A stretch of 64,000 nt of DNA from Paludibacteraceae bacterium (GTDB taxonomy: Bacteria; Bacteroidota; Bacteroidia; Bacteroidales; Paludibacteraceae), in contig JAFVDD010000004.1 in NCBI GenBank assembly GCA_017478725.1, positions 1 through 64,000 on the forward strand, given 5' to 3'. Position 1 is the first letter of the stretch. Each line of letters begins with the position of its first letter. Position numbers and translations under genes: made by a program. The notes under the pieces are model-generated. The model ran no database searches. It saw nothing but the letters and a program-made list of their open reading frames with translations, and was not told where the DNA came from. Positions 48,994-57,120 of the stretch are shown piece by piece.

Positions 48994-49713
48994 ATGCTCA
49001 AAAAACAGTTATTTTTGTTCTTATTAACATGTCCGCTGACGCTTTTTGCGGCCACTCACCAACCCGGATTCGGCGAACGCCGCTATTCCGTTACGGGAAT
49101 GGCAGAGTACAGCTTTAACCAGACGTGGGGACACCACGCCAATTTTGACGTGCAGGCATTGATGCCCTTTAACCAACATTTTGAGATGGAAGCCAAGTTG
49201 CAGTTCTCCACCGCAAACGTACACACCGGAGCCGTACTGTTGAGACCGAAGTTTGAGTTGCCGGTAGGTGAGATGTTTGTGGAAACGGATGTGCTATACA
49301 AAGCCGTGGCACGCAACAGGATGAGTGACATGACTGCCGCTCTCGGCGTAGGCTACCGCATGGATTACGTCTCTGTTACTCTGGGGCTCTTCTCACGCGT
49401 ATTCATCAACTGGGACCGCAGTATTCATACCGATGAGACGTATGTAGTGGAACCGTTCAACTTGCTCTATAGGTTGGAGGTGTTCTGCCGTCCGCAGAAT
49501 AATCCTTGGAACCTCTCGTTTATGTTCAGCAACGTGGATGACTATCAGATGGAACGTATGTGGCAACCGCTGTTCATGGTAGGGGCTTGGTATGATGCTA
49601 CGGATCATTGGCGCATCAATCTTGGCGTGCAGTGCAAGCCGACAGGCATGTTTCATTTGGACGCATCGTTCTACGGCGCAACCGCCAGAGCAGGATTTAC
49701 GTATCGCTTTTAA
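48994..49713 (+). CDS. Outer-membrane beta-barrel protein
   Basis: A 239-residue protein with a signal peptide ending TLFAAT and an even series of strands (NFDVQALMPFNQHFEMEAKL; AALGVGYRMDYVSVTLGLF), ending GFTYRF, the usual terminal aromatic. I place it among small Bacteroidota barrels; function unknown. It stands 171 bp after mutS2 and 18 bp before the metallophosphoesterase, with which it is likely cotranscribed. Confidence 0.72.
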   Translation: MLKKQLFLFLLTCPLTLFAATHQPGFGERRYSVTGMAEYSFNQTWGHHANFDVQALMPFNQHFEMEAKLQFSTANVHTGAVLLRPKFELPVGEMFVETDVLYKAVARNRMSDMTAALGVGYRMDYVSVTLGLFSRVFINWDRSIHTDETYVVEPFNLLYRLEVFCRPQNNPWNLSFMFSNVDDYQMERMWQPLFMVGAWYDATDHWRINLGVQCKPTGMFHLDASFYGATARAGFTYRF

Positions 49714-49731
49714 CAGAATACCGGAACTATT

Positions 49732-50631
49732 ATGAAAAAGATATTTTACCTTTTACCCGCTTTGCTGTTGACAGCTTGCAGCAAAGAGTCCACATTAGAC
49801 ATAGCCGGAATGTTCTCGCCTCAGGGACCGACAGTCGGCACACGTTTTGAGCAATCCAAAGCCTACAACGACTCGGTAGGCGAGATACATCTGGATATGG
49901 GACAGGATGATTATTCCATATACGTATGTACCGACAGCCATATAACCAGAAAGACGCACAAGAACCTGGATTATTTCATGGCGCAATACAATGCCGCGGC
50001 GCAGCCCAAACTGGCACTCCATCTGGGCGATGTGATTGACGCGCAGGAGAATATACCGTGCGCGGACAGCATACTGCACTCAGGAGGCATTGCCGTCAAC
50101 TGCCAGCCGGCAGCCGGACAGCCGGCTTTGTTTATTACCGCCGGCAACCATGATATCTATTTCTATCAGTGGGATATATGGCGGTCGCATTTCAAAACTT
50201 CTTCCTACTGGTTTGACACCAACAACGGAGGAAAGAAACTGGATTTGTTTGTTTGCGTTGATTCGTCGGACGGCGAGGTAGGCACCAAACAAACGGCATG
50301 GCTGAAAGAACTGCTGGCTAAGAAATCAAAAGAAGGCTACAGGCACATCATCGTCTTCACGCACACGCACCTCTGGAAACTGGACGCCTCGCAAGGTATT
50401 ACCAGCAATATGGCGCTTGAGACGACATATGAGTTGACCTCTTTGCTGGGTCAATATGGCGTAGAGGGAGTATGGAGCGGACATCAGCACGCCCGTCAGT
50501 TAGTGAACTTCAAAGGCGTGGAATACCGCGTACTGAATGCCACAAAGGACAAAGAGAAAGGGCAATCCTATATGATTGCTGAAATGGGAGAAACGATTCG
50601 TTATACCTATTTCGATTACCCGAAAGAGTAA
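49732..50631 (+). CDS. Metallophosphoesterase lipoprotein
   Basis: A 299-residue protein with lipobox LTAC (Cys about residue 14). The calcineurin-type motifs are in order: CTDSHI (first metal site), LHLGDVID, TAGNHDIYF, IIVFTHTHLW and WSGHQHARQ. It should hydrolyse a phosphate ester outside the cytoplasmic membrane; the substrate is unknown. It ends 4 bp from the convergent PL9-like gene. Confidence 0.9.
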   Translation: MKKIFYLLPALLLTACSKESTLDIAGMFSPQGPTVGTRFEQSKAYNDSVGEIHLDMGQDDYSIYVCTDSHITRKTHKNLDYFMAQYNAAAQPKLALHLGDVIDAQENIPCADSILHSGGIAVNCQPAAGQPALFITAGNHDIYFYQWDIWRSHFKTSSYWFDTNNGGKKLDLFVCVDSSDGEVGTKQTAWLKELLAKKSKEGYRHIIVFTHTHLWKLDASQGITSNMALETTYELTSLLGQYGVEGVWSGHQHARQLVNFKGVEYRVLNATKDKEKGQSYMIAEMGETIRYTYFDYPKE

Positions 50632-50635
50632 GGAA

Positions 50636-52771
50636 TCATTGCATCCGTTTGCCGGTGCAATCGAACACTCTGTCTCCGCAAAGGATAAACAACTGTCCGT
50701 TGCGGAGATATTTTTTTGCTATCTGCTGCTGAACGGAGGCGGTATTCTCGATTGCTTCTGTGCCGTGAGTGTGCGTGTTCTTGATTCCCAAAAGATAGCA
50801 AATAGCATTCTCTATCAGGTGTTTGCCGTCGTCGGTAAGGAATGCCGTAGAGTATTCCGAGACACCGATCATGAGCATCGGTTGCGGCAGGGTAGTTCCG
50901 TTGCAGTCGGTGCCAGCGGGGAGTTCGGCTATCGCAGTGTAGTCCAGTTGTGAAACTGGCGATGCTATAAAGTTGAAATTCTTCGTGTTTGTCCACGTGC
51001 TGATGGCGGTTACAGCGTTGGTGTTGCAGTCTGAGAAGAGTTGCAGTGTGCCGTCTGTCATCGTGATGTCCTGGAAAATAGGGTGGGAGGCGTCTTTGAC
51101 GGAGACGCTGAGGTCCTGGGTGTTGGCGGCTGTGCCCCATTCCCATACTCCGGCTTTGAGAAGGAAGGGCTTGAGCAGAAGCATTGGTTTGTTGTAGCCT
51201 TTGAGAGGGGTGAATCCTGAAGCAGCACTGTTGGGCTTGCTACCCAGGACGATCATTTCGTAATCCGTATAATCCACTTCAGGATCATTGGCATCGGTCT
51301 CAACAATCCAAAGGCTGTCGTTCTGGCGAAGGTAGTGCAACAGGGCTTTGTCCTCTGTGCATTTTGGAATAGTGACAAAAGCTACCGAATGAGAGCCTTC
51401 GGGTTGAACAGCAGGGATGGTATCTTCCGGGGTGGGATCATGGCGTTCGCCTTCGGTTTCATAACAGCCGAGGTCAGGAGCTGAGCCGTTGTAGGAAAGG
51501 TTGACATCTATACCGGCGTTGATGAGTGGGGAGTTGTTGGCAAGACGCAGACATGTGCCTTCGGCGAATGTCCCGTCTGCGTTACGTGGGGCAAGGATTT
51601 GTGTGGTGTCCAGCGACAGGAAATCTGCCGCAGAACAGTTGAGACCGCTGTTCCATGTGTTGTGGTCATTGGTTACATTGGTTTGCGATTTGGGCTGGTC
51701 GGCTGCTTTCGTGCTGAGGCTGACGTTATTCTGGATGTAGTTGGTGCCAAAGGCTGTGGTGAAGCCGAAATTGACACCGTTAGCATAAGCAGTGTTGTTA
51801 TACACCCACATGGTACCGCCGTTGTTGTTCTGGTCAAACCCTCGGGCGTTGTTGGCTACTGCCAGGCAGTGATGAATGAGAATCTTGTGGTCGGTGTATT
51901 GTCCGCCCATCTTGAAGCCGTTGCCGTTGCCCTGGCAGGGATATTTCTCCAGCGTGACGGTGATGGTCTGACCGTAGCGGTCTGTCATCTGTGTGCCCAC
52001 CTTGGATTCAAACCACGCTTTGTCGGTCTGGTAGCGCGGGTGGTTCTTCATGTTGTAGTACGCCGGTCCGTTCTGATAGCAGATGCAGTTCTCGATGAGG
52101 GTGTTGCTGTTGCTCACGCGCTGGAAGAAATCCCATCCGTCATCGCTGTTGTTCCATGCGCGGCAGCCGATATAGTGGTTGCCTGCTCCGGTGAACTGCT
52201 TGTCGGCAAATCCGTCCGCATTGCCGCCGAAATTGGCGGTATTGCCGGACATGGTTTGATAATCAAAGTTATCGTGCGAATCTACGTTTTTGATGATGTT
52301 GTTGCCGCCTTTCTTCATCTGGCAGCCGGTATCGGCGGAGCCGTAGATATCAAGGTTCTCGAAAAGGCAATAACTGCCTTCGTTGTAGAGGTTGTTCTTG
52401 CCGGAATAGGCGATAGACAGGTCTTTGATATGCACATAGAGCGAGTTGGCATGTACGGTGATGCCGCGTGTGCCGTATGGCACTTTGCGGAAATCCAGAA
52501 TGACTTTGTCGCCCGGATAAGCGGAAATGACGATGTATTTAGAGGACGAACCCTGCTTGTTGATGCTGAACTTGTCGGTAAAGTAGTAGGTGCCCTCTTT
52601 GAGGTACAGCGTGTCGCCGGGTTTGCTCAGCTTGCTTATACCAGCGGAGAAGGAGGCAGGGGAACTATACGAGTTGCCGTTGCCTGAACCATCCGGCGAG
52701 GCAAAGTATGTGGTGGCAAACGAACAAAGGGACCAAGTACAAAGTACGAAAGCGATAGTAATCTTTTTCAT
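50636..52771 (-). CDS. Secreted PL9-like right-handed beta-helix protein
   Basis: A 711-residue protein. The signal peptide ends CSFAT; then YFASPDGSGNGNSYSSPASF and repeated helix turns (NIIKNVDSHDNFDY; WNNSDDGWDFFQRV; CQGNGNGFKMGG) fit polysaccharide lyase family 9, usually pectate lyases. Residues about 450-650 form an extra domain I do not recognise (HSVAFVTIPKC...). The C-terminus (KYLRNGQLFILCGDRVFD) resembles the type IX secretion C-terminal domain of Bacteroidota. It probably cleaves an acidic polysaccharide outside the cell. It overlaps the upstream glycosyltransferase gene by 4 bp. Confidence 0.83.
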   Translation of the reverse strand: MKKITIAFVLCTWSLCSFATTYFASPDGSGNGNSYSSPASFSAGISKLSKPGDTLYLKEGTYYFTDKFSINKQGSSSKYIVISAYPGDKVILDFRKVPYGTRGITVHANSLYVHIKDLSIAYSGKNNLYNEGSYCLFENLDIYGSADTGCQMKKGGNNIIKNVDSHDNFDYQTMSGNTANFGGNADGFADKQFTGAGNHYIGCRAWNNSDDGWDFFQRVSNSNTLIENCICYQNGPAYYNMKNHPRYQTDKAWFESKVGTQMTDRYGQTITVTLEKYPCQGNGNGFKMGGQYTDHKILIHHCLAVANNARGFDQNNNGGTMWVYNNTAYANGVNFGFTTAFGTNYIQNNVSLSTKAADQPKSQTNVTNDHNTWNSGLNCSAADFLSLDTTQILAPRNADGTFAEGTCLRLANNSPLINAGIDVNLSYNGSAPDLGCYETEGERHDPTPEDTIPAVQPEGSHSVAFVTIPKCTEDKALLHYLRQNDSLWIVETDANDPEVDYTDYEMIVLGSKPNSAASGFTPLKGYNKPMLLLKPFLLKAGVWEWGTAANTQDLSVSVKDASHPIFQDITMTDGTLQLFSDCNTNAVTAISTWTNTKNFNFIASPVSQLDYTAIAELPAGTDCNGTTLPQPMLMIGVSEYSTAFLTDDGKHLIENAICYLLGIKNTHTHGTEAIENTASVQQQIAKKYLRNGQLFILCGDRVFDCTGKRMQ

Positions 52772-53499
52772 GATCGGAGAAAGTAGAATTTAAGAGTGTT
52801 GATTAGATGTCTTATTATCAGTTTGTTGCGTAGCGTCTGGCCTGTGGTTTTGGCACGAAGCGCAGTGAATAGACGTTGCTCGTCTTCGGGATGGCGTTGA
52901 GCCGTCGTGCTGTATGGGGTGAGGGTGTAAAGGTAGCCTGTATAGGGTATGATACGGCATCGTGCGCCCGTGAGCCAGAGGTCGGCGGAGAAGAGTACAT
53001 CTTCATATATGTAACCCTCAGCAAAACGAAGGTCCTGTATTGCCGCCCGGCGGTAAAGACGTGCCCATGGAGCTGTGAACTGATGCTTGTAAACAGGCAG
53101 TTTGCCTTTTGCAGCCATTCCTTTCAACGGCTTTCCGTCCAGCGATACGCGTTTATAGCCGGACTGGACGTAGTCCACGCCCGTTATGGCGGCTAAGTGT
53201 ACCTCACACCATTCGGGTTCGAGTGCATCGTCGGCGTCCACGAAAGCGATAAATTCGCCTTCGGCGTGCAGCATAGCCAGGTTGCGTGCCACGGATTGCC
53301 CCGCGTGTTTCTGGGTAAGAACCGTGATCCGACTGTCGCGCCCGGCGTAAGATTTCATGATGGATAGACTTTGATCGGTGCTCTCATCGTCCACCAGCAG
53401 GATTTGCAAAGGCTCGGTGGTCGTTTGCGCAAGGAGCGAATCAATGCAGCGTGGCAGAAACGCTCCGGCGTTGTATATGGGGACGATGATACTGATCAT
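52768..53499 (-). CDS. Family 2 glycosyltransferase
   Basis: About 243 residues from the ATG at 53499 (MISIIVPIYNAGAFLPRC). LLVDDESTDQSLSIMKSY and FVDADDALEPEW are the nucleotide- and metal-binding sites of GT-A family 2 enzymes. It probably acts in surface polysaccharide synthesis. An ATG at 53514 is also possible and would lie only about 5 nt after the predicted transcription start. It is cotranscribed with the PL9-like gene (ATGA overlap). Confidence 0.9.
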   Translation of the reverse strand: MISIIVPIYNAGAFLPRCIDSLLAQTTTEPLQILLVDDESTDQSLSIMKSYAGRDSRITVLTQKHAGQSVARNLAMLHAEGEFIAFVDADDALEPEWCEVHLAAITGVDYVQSGYKRVSLDGKPLKGMAAKGKLPVYKHQFTAPWARLYRRAAIQDLRFAEGYIYEDVLFSADLWLTGARCRIIPYTGYLYTLTPYSTTAQRHPEDEQRLFTALRAKTTGQTLRNKLIIRHLINTLKFYFLRS

Positions 53500-53525
53500 A
53501 AGTGATAAATGCATAGAATGCGGTG

Positions 53526-53557
53526 CAAAGATACAACAAAAAAATGAGATATGCAAA
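53526..53557 (-). promoter_or_regulatory. Promoter of the glycosyltransferase-PL9 unit
   Basis: TTTG (complement of 53554-53557), 20-bp spacer, TATCTTTG (complement of 53526-53533). Predicted transcription start near 53519, giving a leader of 5 to 20 nt depending on the start codon. Confidence 0.82.
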
Positions 53558-53575
53558 AGATTTTTCAATTTTGAA

Positions 53576-53700
53576 CAAAATCTTAATAATCGTGTATGTT
53601 TCTGACTGGCGGATCGGGTATAATAAACCCCGATTTGCCCCCGATTCACATCCGATATTCCTCCGACTTGCCTCCGAGCACGCAAAATCTTAATAATCGT
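53576..53700. repeat. 18-bp direct repeats enclosing an undecamer array
   Basis: CAAAATCTTAATAATCGT occurs at 53576-53593 and again at 53683-53700, with further similarity after each copy. Between them lies a hairpin (ATCGGG/CCCGAT, 53613-53634) and five undecamers at 53630-53684: CCGATTTGCCC, CCGATTCACAT, CCGATATTCCT, CCGACTTGCCT, CCGAGCACGCA. This gene-free stretch separates divergent promoters. Confidence 0.88.
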
Positions 53701-53726
53701 ATATTTTTGACGAAAAATGAATGAAT

Positions 53727-53758
53727 ATTTGCACATGTCAAAAAAAAGCAGTAACTTT
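53727..53758 (+). promoter_or_regulatory. Promoter of the dxs operon
   Basis: TTTG at 53727-53730, CACATGTC, an A-tract, GCAG and TAACTTTG at 53751-53758, spacer 20 bp. The leader to dxs is about 135 nt. Confidence 0.88.
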
Positions 53759-53770
53759 GTGCGCTAAATT

Positions 53771-53820
53771 GGATTAGTGTGCGCCTATGTGCTGGATTAA
53801 TTAATGTGCGCCTATGTGCG
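53771..53820 (+). repeat. Tandem direct repeat in the dxs leader
   Basis: GGATTA followed by a TGTGCGCCTATGTGC core occurs twice (53771-53793 and 53794-53820). It lies in the transcribed leader. No stable regulatory fold was obvious. Confidence 0.75.
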
Positions 53821-53899
53821 TTCAGCAATATGGCAGCACGGAAAAAAACGAGCGCGGTAACGCATAGTAGAAAGAGCATAGTAGCACAGAGAACGTTTT

Positions 53900-55819
53900 A
53901 TGGAATACAACTATATCAGTCATATTGATTCGCCGGCGGATTTGAAGAAAGTGCCGATAGAGGAACTACCGGCAGTGTGCGCTGAGTTGAGGCAGTTTAT
54001 CATAGAGGCACTGAGCAAGAACCCCGGGCATCTGGCATCGTCGTTAGGTACGATCGAGTTGACCGTGGCGCTGCATTATGTGTTTGACACGCCGAACGAC
54101 AAACTGGTTTGGGATGTCGGGCATCAGGCTTATGCGCACAAGATCCTCACAGGCCGTCGCGACCGATTCCATACCAACAGGCAGTTCAAAGGCCTGAGTC
54201 CGTTTACCAACCCTGCGGAGAGTGAGTATGACGCGTTCATAGCCGGACACGCGAGCAACTCGATTTCCGCTGCGCTGGGAATGGATATCGCAATCAGTCT
54301 TCAGCCATCAGCCGTCAGTTGTCGGAACGTAGTGGCTATTATAGGCGACGGAGCCATGACCGGAGGTTTGGCGTTCGAAGGCCTGAACAATACCTCGATG
54401 GACAAGAACAATCTGCTGATTGTGCTGAATGACAATCACATGGCCATCGACCCGCTGAAAGGCGGCTTTACGCAGTATTTGGTGGACATCACTACCAGCG
54501 CCGGTTATAACAAACTGAGATGGAAACTATACCGTCTGGCGGTAAAACTGCACTTGGTAGATGAAGCGAAGAAACTGCGCATCCTCAGGCGGAACAACAA
54601 CCTGAAAGCAGTTCTGAGCAAGCAGAAAAGCAATATTTTCACCGGTTTGAACATCCGCTATTTCGGCCCGACCGACGGGCATGACGTAGTGAGTCTGGTG
54701 CGTATCCTGAGCGAAATAAAGAACCACCGGGGCCCCAAAGTGCTACACATCATCACCAAGAAAGGCAAGGGCTATGCTCCGGCGGAGAACGACCAGACGG
54801 TTTGGCACGCACCGGGAGAGTTTAATGTCTCTACCGGCGAGCGTTCGGCAGCCAGCCATCAGCCATCGGATGCCGGCATTCCGCCGCTGTGGCAGGAAGT
54901 GTTCGGCGAGACGTTGCTGAAAATGGCGAAAGAAAACAAACGGATAGTCGGAGTCACGCCGGCGATGCCGAGCGGCTGCTCGATGAGTATCATGCAGAAA
55001 GAGCTGCCGGACCGTGTGTTTGACGTCGGGATAGCCGAGGGACACGCGGTGACGTTCAGTGCCGGTTTGGCGAAAGAAGGTCTGTTGCCCTATTGCAATA
55101 TTTATTCCACGTTCATGCAACGCGCGTATGACAATATCGTGCATGATGTGGCGTTGCAGAACCTGCACGTGGTGTTCTGTATCGACCGTGCGGGAATAGT
55201 AGGCAACGACGGCGCGACACACCACGGATTGCTGGATCTGGCATACCTGAGACCGATTCCTAACATGCAGATATGCGCGCCGCGTACGGCAGAGGATCTG
55301 GAGGAAATGATGCGTCTGGCTGCCGAACTGGAAGGGCCTGTTGCCATCCGTTACCCGAGAGGGAGAGCCATTATGGAAGCCGTCAGCCATCAGTCGTCAG
55401 CCGTCAGATATGGCAAGGGCGTGAAACTGCGGGATGGAAAAGATGTGGCGGTGCTGACCATCGGAAGTATCGGAAACACGATGGAGGAAGCGATAGAGGA
55501 AGCAGTCAGAAGTCAGAAGTCAGCCGTCGGCTATGCGCATTATGACATGCGGTGGCTCAAGCCGTTAGATGAAGAAATGCTGCATGAAATAGGGAAGAAA
55601 TTCCAAACTATAGTGACAGCCGAGGACGGCATGACAGCAGGCGGTCTGGGCAGCGCAGTACTGGAATGGATGGCCGACCACGGCTATACGCCGCGTGTCA
55701 TCAGGCTGGGAGTGAACGACCGGTTTGTAGAACACGGCTCTACCAAAGAATTGTATCACATGTTGAAATTAGATAAAGAAGGACTATGCGAATCGTTATT
55801 GCAGGTGCCGGTGAAGTAG
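53900..55819 (+). CDS. dxs: 1-deoxy-D-xylulose-5-phosphate synthase
   Basis: A 639-residue thiamine-diphosphate enzyme that makes DXP from pyruvate and glyceraldehyde-3-phosphate, the first step of the MEP isoprenoid pathway. SSLGTIELTVALHYVFDTP, DVGHQAYAHKILTGR, IGDGAMTGG (ThDP and Mg site) and GIVGNDGATHHGLLDLAY are all present. Four heptamer runs of the CAGCCAT/GTCAGAA type are read in frame (54293-54327, 54853-54866, 55382-55409, 55504-55531), each giving a Ser/Gln/Ala/Val-rich loop. The gene overlaps trkA by 34 bp. Confidence 0.96.
   Translation: MEYNYISHIDSPADLKKVPIEELPAVCAELRQFIIEALSKNPGHLASSLGTIELTVALHYVFDTPNDKLVWDVGHQAYAHKILTGRRDRFHTNRQFKGLSPFTNPAESEYDAFIAGHASNSISAALGMDIAISLQPSAVSCRNVVAIIGDGAMTGGLAFEGLNNTSMDKNNLLIVLNDNHMAIDPLKGGFTQYLVDITTSAGYNKLRWKLYRLAVKLHLVDEAKKLRILRRNNNLKAVLSKQKSNIFTGLNIRYFGPTDGHDVVSLVRILSEIKNHRGPKVLHIITKKGKGYAPAENDQTVWHAPGEFNVSTGERSAASHQPSDAGIPPLWQEVFGETLLKMAKENKRIVGVTPAMPSGCSMSIMQKELPDRVFDVGIAEGHAVTFSAGLAKEGLLPYCNIYSTFMQRAYDNIVHDVALQNLHVVFCIDRAGIVGNDGATHHGLLDLAYLRPIPNMQICAPRTAEDLEEMMRLAAELEGPVAIRYPRGRAIMEAVSHQSSAVRYGKGVKLRDGKDVAVLTIGSIGNTMEEAIEEAVRSQKSAVGYAHYDMRWLKPLDEEMLHEIGKKFQTIVTAEDGMTAGGLGSAVLEWMADHGYTPRVIRLGVNDRFVEHGSTKELYHMLKLDKEGLCESLLQVPVK
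54293..54327 (+). repeat. In-frame heptamers in dxs, site 1
   Basis: ATCAGTC, TTCAGCC, ATCAGCC, GTCAGTT, GTCGGAA. Encodes the loop just before the IGDGAM motif. The words equal those at the tatA-tatC junction (ATCAGCC/ATCAGCT). Confidence 0.88.
54853..54866 (+). repeat. In-frame heptamers in dxs, site 2
   Basis: CAGCCAT twice, in the linker between the first and second domains. Short, but the same word as at sites 1 and 3. Confidence 0.7.
55382..55409 (+). repeat. In-frame heptamers in dxs, site 3
   Basis: GTCAGCC, ATCAGTC, GTCAGCC, GTCAGAT, immediately after the segment YPRGRAIMEA. Confidence 0.88.
55504..55531 (+). repeat. In-frame heptamers in dxs, site 4
   Basis: AGTCAGA, AGTCAGA, AGTCAGC, CGTCGGC, in the third domain before YAHYDMRWLKPLD. 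Confidence 0.88.
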
Positions 55820-57120
55820 GCACGCACTTGGCCAAACTGCTGAGCCGTGAGGATATGGAAATCAGTCTGCTGGATGAGAGTGCAGACCGTTTGGGCGACC
55901 TCAGCGCCAACTTTGACCTGCTCACCAAAGTGGGCAATCCTACCTCGATACATGATCTACGCGAAATAGGCGTGAAAGACTGCGACCTGTTTATCTCCGT
56001 TACTCCGTCCGAGACGGAGAACATGACCGCATGTCTGATAGCCAATTCACTGGGTGCCAAACGCACACTTGCGCGCATAGACAACTATGAATATCTGCTG
56101 CCCGAGAACAAACAGTTCTTCGAGAAAATGGGTCTCAACCATCTGATTTATCCAGAAGTGCTGGCTGCGAATGAGATTGAGGAGAGCCTGCGAACCAACT
56201 GGATGCGTTACCATCTGCATCTGTGCCAAGGTGCGCTGGAACTATGCGTCATCAAGGTGCGCGAGGGTGCCAAGATCATCGGTCAGACTTTTGCTTCCGG
56301 CGTCTATAGTCACGGCAAATACCGCATAGTAGCCATCAAACGTGACCAGGAAACGATTATCCCCCGCGGCGGCGACACCGTAGAAAAAGGCGATATGGTT
56401 TATTGCGTCTGCACGAAAGAAGATATGGAGTTTATGCGTGAGGAACTGGGCAAATCCAAACGGGAGATAAATAATGTGATTTTCTTCGGCGGCGGACGTA
56501 TTGCCCGCAAAGCGGCCACGGAGCTGCAGGGAGAGATGAGCATCAAGATCATCGAGCGTGACCGCGAACTCTGCTACACCTTGAGCGACAAAGTGCCCAA
56601 TGCGCTGGTTATTCATGCTGACGGAAGCGATATGGCGGTGCTCAAAGAGGAAGGCATTCAGGACGCAGATGCCTTTGTGGCGGTAACCGACAACAGCGAG
56701 GCGAACATTTTTGCCTGTATGGCCGCCAAACGGTTCGGAGTGAGAAAGACGATAGCCGAGGTGGAGAACCTTGATTATATCCCAATGGCAGAAGGTTTGG
56801 ATATCGGAGCCGTGCTGAACAAAAAGACCATCACCGCGAGCTATATCTACCAGATGCTTCTGGATGCCAGCGTTCGCGGCATTCATAATCTCACCAGCGC
56901 TGATGCGGAGATAGTGGAGTTTTATGCGAAAGAGGGTAGTTTGATCACTCGTCGCAAAGTGCGCGACATGAACCTGCCGGACGAAGCAAACATAGGCGGA
57001 ATCGTGCGAGCCGGAGAAGGAATATTGGTCAACGGCGAGACACAGATCATAGCCGGAGACTTGGTTGTGGTATTCTGCAAGAACCATGTAATCAGAAACT
57101 TAGAGCGATTCTTCAAATGA
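55786..57120 (+). CDS. trkA: Trk potassium uptake NAD-binding subunit TrkA
   Basis: A 444-residue cytoplasmic ring protein with two RCK units. The first (MRIVIAGAGEVGTHLAKLL) and second (VIFFGGGRIARKAATEL, about 226-242) Rossmann loops are visible, each followed by a TrkA_C region. It gates the TrkH channel in response to nucleotides. It overlaps dxs by 34 bp and trkH by 4 bp (ATGA). Confidence 0.95.
   Translation: MRIVIAGAGEVGTHLAKLLSREDMEISLLDESADRLGDLSANFDLLTKVGNPTSIHDLREIGVKDCDLFISVTPSETENMTACLIANSLGAKRTLARIDNYEYLLPENKQFFEKMGLNHLIYPEVLAANEIEESLRTNWMRYHLHLCQGALELCVIKVREGAKIIGQTFASGVYSHGKYRIVAIKRDQETIIPRGGDTVEKGDMVYCVCTKEDMEFMREELGKSKREINNVIFFGGGRIARKAATELQGEMSIKIIERDRELCYTLSDKVPNALVIHADGSDMAVLKEEGIQDADAFVAVTDNSEANIFACMAAKRFGVRKTIAEVENLDYIPMAEGLDIGAVLNKKTITASYIYQMLLDASVRGIHNLTSADAEIVEFYAKEGSLITRRKVRDMNLPDEANIGGIVRAGEGILVNGETQIIAGDLVVVFCKNHVIRNLERFFK

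Noticed and set aside
53500-53736. Longer start of the glycosyltransferase at 53736
   Set aside because: The extension would be coded by the undecamer array and the promoter; the family starts at MISIIVPIYN.
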